A stretch of 64,000 nt of DNA from Glaciecola amylolytica. GTDB taxonomy: Bacteria > Bacteroidota > Bacteroidia > Flavobacteriales_D > Crocinitomicaceae. The stretch is taken from NCBI GenBank assembly GCA_003856375.1, contig CP034120.1, forward strand, positions 2,232,001-2,296,000, in the 5' to 3' direction. The notes under the pieces were generated by a model. The model was not told the origin of the DNA. It did no database searches and was given only the letters and a program-made list of their open reading frames with translations. The position numbers and the translations under genes are program-made. This document shows positions 61,033 to 64,000 of this stretch, piece by piece (within the stretch, counting starts at the first letter, position 1; every line of letters begins with the position of its first letter).

Positions 61033-63402
61033 ATGGAACGACAAAAAACAGATACAAAGTGCTTTCACTGCCACGATCAATTAAAGGATTCGGTTCTTTA
61101 TCTGGACGGACATTCATTTTGCTGCAACGGCTGTAAACAGGTTTATCAACTGCTTTCAGTACATGCTTTGGGTTCTTACTACGAACAGGATGAACAAGCT
61201 GGAATTCGCCCGAATAACATTCAGGAAGGTGCTTATGCCGTATTGGATGATCCGGAATTGAGAAAACGCTTTGTGGATTTTCAGGAACAGCAAACCGTTC
61301 GCGTTACCTTGCATCTTCCTCAAATTCATTGTGCCAGCTGCATTTACCTCCTCGAACACCTGCATAAGCTGAATGATGGAATTATCCGTTCAAGCGTTCA
61401 TTTTCCGAAAAGAACTGCGACCATAACAGTCAATACAGAAAAAATCAAACTTTCAGAAGTCGCTGTATTGCTGACAAAGATCGGATACGAACCCGATTTC
61501 AAATCCATCGACAAATCTGCTTCAACCTTTGACAAACGGCTTCTGCTTCAACTTGGAATTGCCGGATTTGCATTCGGAAGTATCATGCTGTGGAGTTTTC
61601 CGGAATATCTTGGAATTGATAAAACCTACGCAGGAGTCCGGAATCTGAGCTCTTACCTTTCCTTTGCCGTTTCAATTCCGGTATTGTTGTTTTCTGCAAG
61701 AGATTACTTCAAATCAGCTATCGGAGCATTGAAAATCAAAACCTTGAACCTGGACATTCCGATCGCGATCGGAATTTTAGCACTTTACATCCGAAGCTGT
61801 GTGGCAATTTTCAACAATGAAGGTCCGGGATACATGGATTCCTTTGCCGCTTTTATCTTCTTTTTGCTGATCGGGAAATGGTTTCAGGGAAAAACCTATC
61901 AGTGGCTTTCCTTTGAACGCGATTTCCGCTCTTATTTTCCGGTTGCCGTGATCAAAAAAGAAGGCGAAGACTCCATTCTCTGCCCGATTGATGAACTGAA
62001 AATCGGAGATCAGATTGCCATTCGGAATGAGGAAATTATTCCCTGCGATTCCATTCTGCTTTCGGAAAAAGCCACCATCGACTACAGTTTTGTAAGTGGT
62101 GAATCCGACTGGATTGAAAAGAAAAAAGGTGATTTCATCTATGCCGGAGGAAAAAGCTACGGAGAAACCATTGAGCTTACTGTTTCCAAAACCACCGAGC
62201 GCAGCACCTTGACCCAATTGTGGAACGAACGGCATTCAAAACGAACCGAACTGGCTTTTCAAACACGTCAAGACCGCATTTCGAAATATTTTATTGCAGC
62301 AGTCATTGCAATTGCCGGAATTTCTTCCTTGGTTTGGGCCTTCATCGATCCGGTTCAAATTCCGGAAATCATTACTTCTGTCCTGATTGTGGCTTGTCCT
62401 TGCGCTTTGGCACTTTCCGTTCCCTTTGTTTACGGAAATATTCTGCGGGTTTTAGGGAAAAACGGTTTTTATCTGAGAAACACCGCCATCATTGAACGAA
62501 TCCAGCAATGCAATTACGTTGTTTTCGATAAAACCGGCACTTTGACGGAACAAGATCACAAACACATTCATTTCGAAGGAGAAAGCTTATCTGAAGAAGC
62601 ATCAGCAGTTCTTTACACGATGACCAAACACGCTGTTCATCCTTATGCAAAGGCTATCCACGATTCATTGAAACCGATTCAAAATGCCTCTTTTTCCGAC
62701 ACACCAATCGAAATTCCCGGAAAAGGAATTGCATTCGGGAACTACAAACTCGGTTCAGCAGAATTTACCGGAGCCGTCCATTCCAACAGCGATGAATCGG
62801 TGGTATTTTTTGCAGATGGAGATTCCATCATCGGGAAATTTGTGTTCCAGTCGAGCTTGCGCGCTCATCTAAACAAACTCATCCCGGAATTAGCCGAAAA
62901 CTACCAATTAGCGGTTGTTTCGGGAGACAAATCAAAAGATCATGAACTGCTGAAAGGCATTTTCCCGGAAGAAACAACCTTTCTCTTCGAGCAGCAGCCT
63001 TTACAAAAGAAAGGATTTGTGGATCAGCTTCAGCAAAGCGGCAACTACGTTCTGATGATCGGAGACGGATTGAATGATGCCGGAGCGCTGAACAGTGCAT
63101 TTGTCGGAATTGCCTTGTCGGAAGATCTTGTTCGCTTCACTCCTGCTTCGGACGCCATTCTGAAAGCGCAGCATTTAAGCAATTTGGCAGCCTATTTTCG
63201 CTTTATCCGTGACGGAAAGAAGTTTCTGAAAATCTGTTTCGCTTTTTCAATCTGTTACAATCTCACCGGAATCGGGTTCGCCGTTTCGGGCGCTTTGACT
63301 CCTTTTGTTGCCACTGTTTTGATGCCGCTGAGCTCCATTACCGTTGTTTCATTGGCAACTTTACTGACGGTTCGAAAAAAATTCCCGCTTACAGCCGAAT
63401 AA
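61033..63402 (+). CDS. Heavy-metal P1B-type ATPase, CcoI/FixI-like (789 aa)
   Basis: A copper-type transport ATPase of the kind that supplies Cu to cbb3 cytochrome oxidase. The N-terminus has a cysteine-rich metal-binding region (Cys-10, 13, 30, 31, 34: CFHCH and CCNGC), then an HMA domain with IHCASC (99-103). The membrane CPC motif is Cys-455/Cys-457 (VACPCALALSVPF), the phosphorylated Asp is Asp-499 in DKTGTLTE, and the hinge GDGLNDAG is at 677-684. Eight membrane helices are expected. The HP-type motif AVHPYAKAI is near 535. Neighbours hemN and the Fnr-type regulator support a microaerobic role. No ccoS or ccoN follows. Confidence 0.9.
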   Translation: MERQKTDTKCFHCHDQLKDSVLYLDGHSFCCNGCKQVYQLLSVHALGSYYEQDEQAGIRPNNIQEGAYAVLDDPELRKRFVDFQEQQTVRVTLHLPQIHCASCIYLLEHLHKLNDGIIRSSVHFPKRTATITVNTEKIKLSEVAVLLTKIGYEPDFKSIDKSASTFDKRLLLQLGIAGFAFGSIMLWSFPEYLGIDKTYAGVRNLSSYLSFAVSIPVLLFSARDYFKSAIGALKIKTLNLDIPIAIGILALYIRSCVAIFNNEGPGYMDSFAAFIFFLLIGKWFQGKTYQWLSFERDFRSYFPVAVIKKEGEDSILCPIDELKIGDQIAIRNEEIIPCDSILLSEKATIDYSFVSGESDWIEKKKGDFIYAGGKSYGETIELTVSKTTERSTLTQLWNERHSKRTELAFQTRQDRISKYFIAAVIAIAGISSLVWAFIDPVQIPEIITSVLIVACPCALALSVPFVYGNILRVLGKNGFYLRNTAIIERIQQCNYVVFDKTGTLTEQDHKHIHFEGESLSEEASAVLYTMTKHAVHPYAKAIHDSLKPIQNASFSDTPIEIPGKGIAFGNYKLGSAEFTGAVHSNSDESVVFFADGDSIIGKFVFQSSLRAHLNKLIPELAENYQLAVVSGDKSKDHELLKGIFPEETTFLFEQQPLQKKGFVDQLQQSGNYVLMIGDGLNDAGALNSAFVGIALSEDLVRFTPASDAILKAQHLSNLAAYFRFIRDGKKFLKICFAFSICYNLTGIGFAVSGALTPFVATVLMPLSSITVVSLATLLTVRKKFPLTAE

Positions 63403-63431
63403 AATCAATCTATATCAACCATTTTGAATCA

Positions 63432-63467
63432 AAGAATCCGGTTCTGAACTTGCAAAACCGGATTCTT
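63432..63467. terminator. Hairpin between the P-ATPase and the last T9SS gene
   Basis: A 12-bp perfect stem (AAGAATCCGGTT at 63432-63443, AACCGGATTCTT at 63456-63467) with a 12-nt loop stands between two convergent genes. T-runs are weak on both sides, so it may work only moderately as a terminator. Confidence 0.6.
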
Positions 63468-63474
63468 CAAAGGA

Positions 63475-64000
63475 TTATTGCTTGATAAATTGCTCCAATT
63501 GTGTTCCACTATCAGATACAATCTTGAAATAATAAGTTCCTGATGGGTAAGCAGACAAATTAAACACCTGTCTCTTAGCTGGTTTCGAAATCGTTTCCAA
63601 TACTTTTCCTCCCGCATCAACAATAGAAATCGTTTTCCATTCAGAACCCGTTTCTACAGTAATTGAGCCGTTGGTTGGATTCGGAAAAACAACCACATCT
63701 TTCTCATTAAAACCGCCAGATTCGTGTTTCTTCACCATTTCCTGCATTTCTGCTTCCGAGAATTGACCAGGAGACCCCAGATCAATCAAGGATTTTGTGG
63801 AGATATATACAATCCGACTTGAATCCTGCGGAGCACAAGCACCATTAGCAAAACTCATTCTGTGAGTCATCAGGTAATATTGTCCTGTTACCAACGCCGG
63901 AGGAGGAGTTGTTGAGTTTACAGCAAAAGTGCTTCCTGCCCCATTACTGGTGAAAGGTCCGCGAACCAGGGTAATTGGTGTTCCGGAAACATTACTGGTG
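63475..64000 (-). CDS. C-terminal part of a T9SS cargo protein (partial, runs off the window)
   Basis: The reading frame stays open to the last base of the window, reading ...VSGTPITLVRGPFTSNG... upstream of the part that begins with a non-ATG codon at 63894, so this is the 3' end of a longer gene. About 175 residues are visible. They contain a segment with two Ser/Thr-rich strands, a linker (SEAEMQEMVKKHESGG), and a T9SS type A sorting domain: VVFPNPTNGSITVETGSEWK, ISIVDAGGKVLET, LSAYPSGTYYFKIV. The cargo domain is outside the window. Confidence 0.88.
   Translation of the reverse strand, partial: TSNVSGTPITLVRGPFTSNGAGSTFAVNSTTPPPALVTGQYYLMTHRMSFANGACAPQDSSRIVYISTKSLIDLGSPGQFSEAEMQEMVKKHESGGFNEKDVVVFPNPTNGSITVETGSEWKTISIVDAGGKVLETISKPAKRQVFNLSAYPSGTYYFKIVSDSGTQLEQFIKQ

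Noticed and set aside
1-64000. CRISPR array or complete insertion sequence
   Set aside because: I saw no regularly spaced repeats with unique spacers and no transposase or integrase gene anywhere in the window.

Overview
This window comes from a member of the Bacteroidetes, most likely a flavobacterium near Fluviicola (Crocinitomicaceae). The signs are four secreted proteins with type IX secretion (T9SS) sorting tails, promoters of the Bacteroidetes type (a TAnnTTTG box at -7, with a TTG about 19 bp upstream in the best cases), a type B L31, a BT_3928-type DoxX protein, GSCFA and WG-repeat proteins, and short or absent 5' leaders. The family placement is inference from gene content, not from a search.

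Region 1 (1-6.3 kb) is an accessory, very AT-rich region. It carries small unrelated genes, all on the minus strand (two unknowns, an ElaA-like acetyltransferase, a DUF6326 membrane protein, a Crp-type regulator, a lipoprotein), with repeated scraps between them. It ends at a tRNA-Arg(ACG) gene. A 17-bp copy of the tRNA 3' end lies at 3997-4013. Between that copy and the tRNA sits a two-gene unit: a 467-aa protein with a diadenylate-cyclase-like (DisA_N/DAC) C-terminal domain that keeps DGA but has lost the RHR motif, followed by a small unknown protein. This is the best candidate in the window for an undescribed signalling or defence module.

Region 2 (6.4-22.6 kb) is a long minus-strand gene string: DUF1599, DoxX/BT_3928, tpiA, prmA, a 1536-aa unknown secreted protein, plsY and a 2151-aa giant, then clpS on its own promoter. 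The giant has the TPR - beta-propeller - regulatory-domain order of the T9SS protein PorE, but ends in a huge coiled coil and two SPOR domains instead of an OmpA domain.

Region 3 (22.5-42.5 kb) holds housekeeping and envelope genes: folP, a hotdog thioesterase coupled to an MscS channel, menB, a WG-repeat protein coupled to an AAC(3)-family acetyltransferase, rpmE (type B L31), mdh, an ECF sigma factor with a membrane-anchored partner, GSCFA and polysaccharide deacetylase genes, radC, a YdjM-like hydrolase, a GH3 lipoprotein and a RluF-type pseudouridine synthase.

Region 4 (42.5-64 kb) has T9SS cargo proteins, a LuxR-type response regulator preceded by a small frameshifted ORF, an M61 peptidase, a SpoIIE-type phosphatase receptor, a transglutaminase, aroK, a class V aminotransferase, pepT, a HugZ/HutZ-like haem protein with four 11-bp direct repeats upstream, an alpha/beta hydrolase, and a divergent Fnr / hemN-fixI locus with one Fnr-type box placed symmetrically between two promoters. 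The last gene, a T9SS cargo protein, runs off the window.
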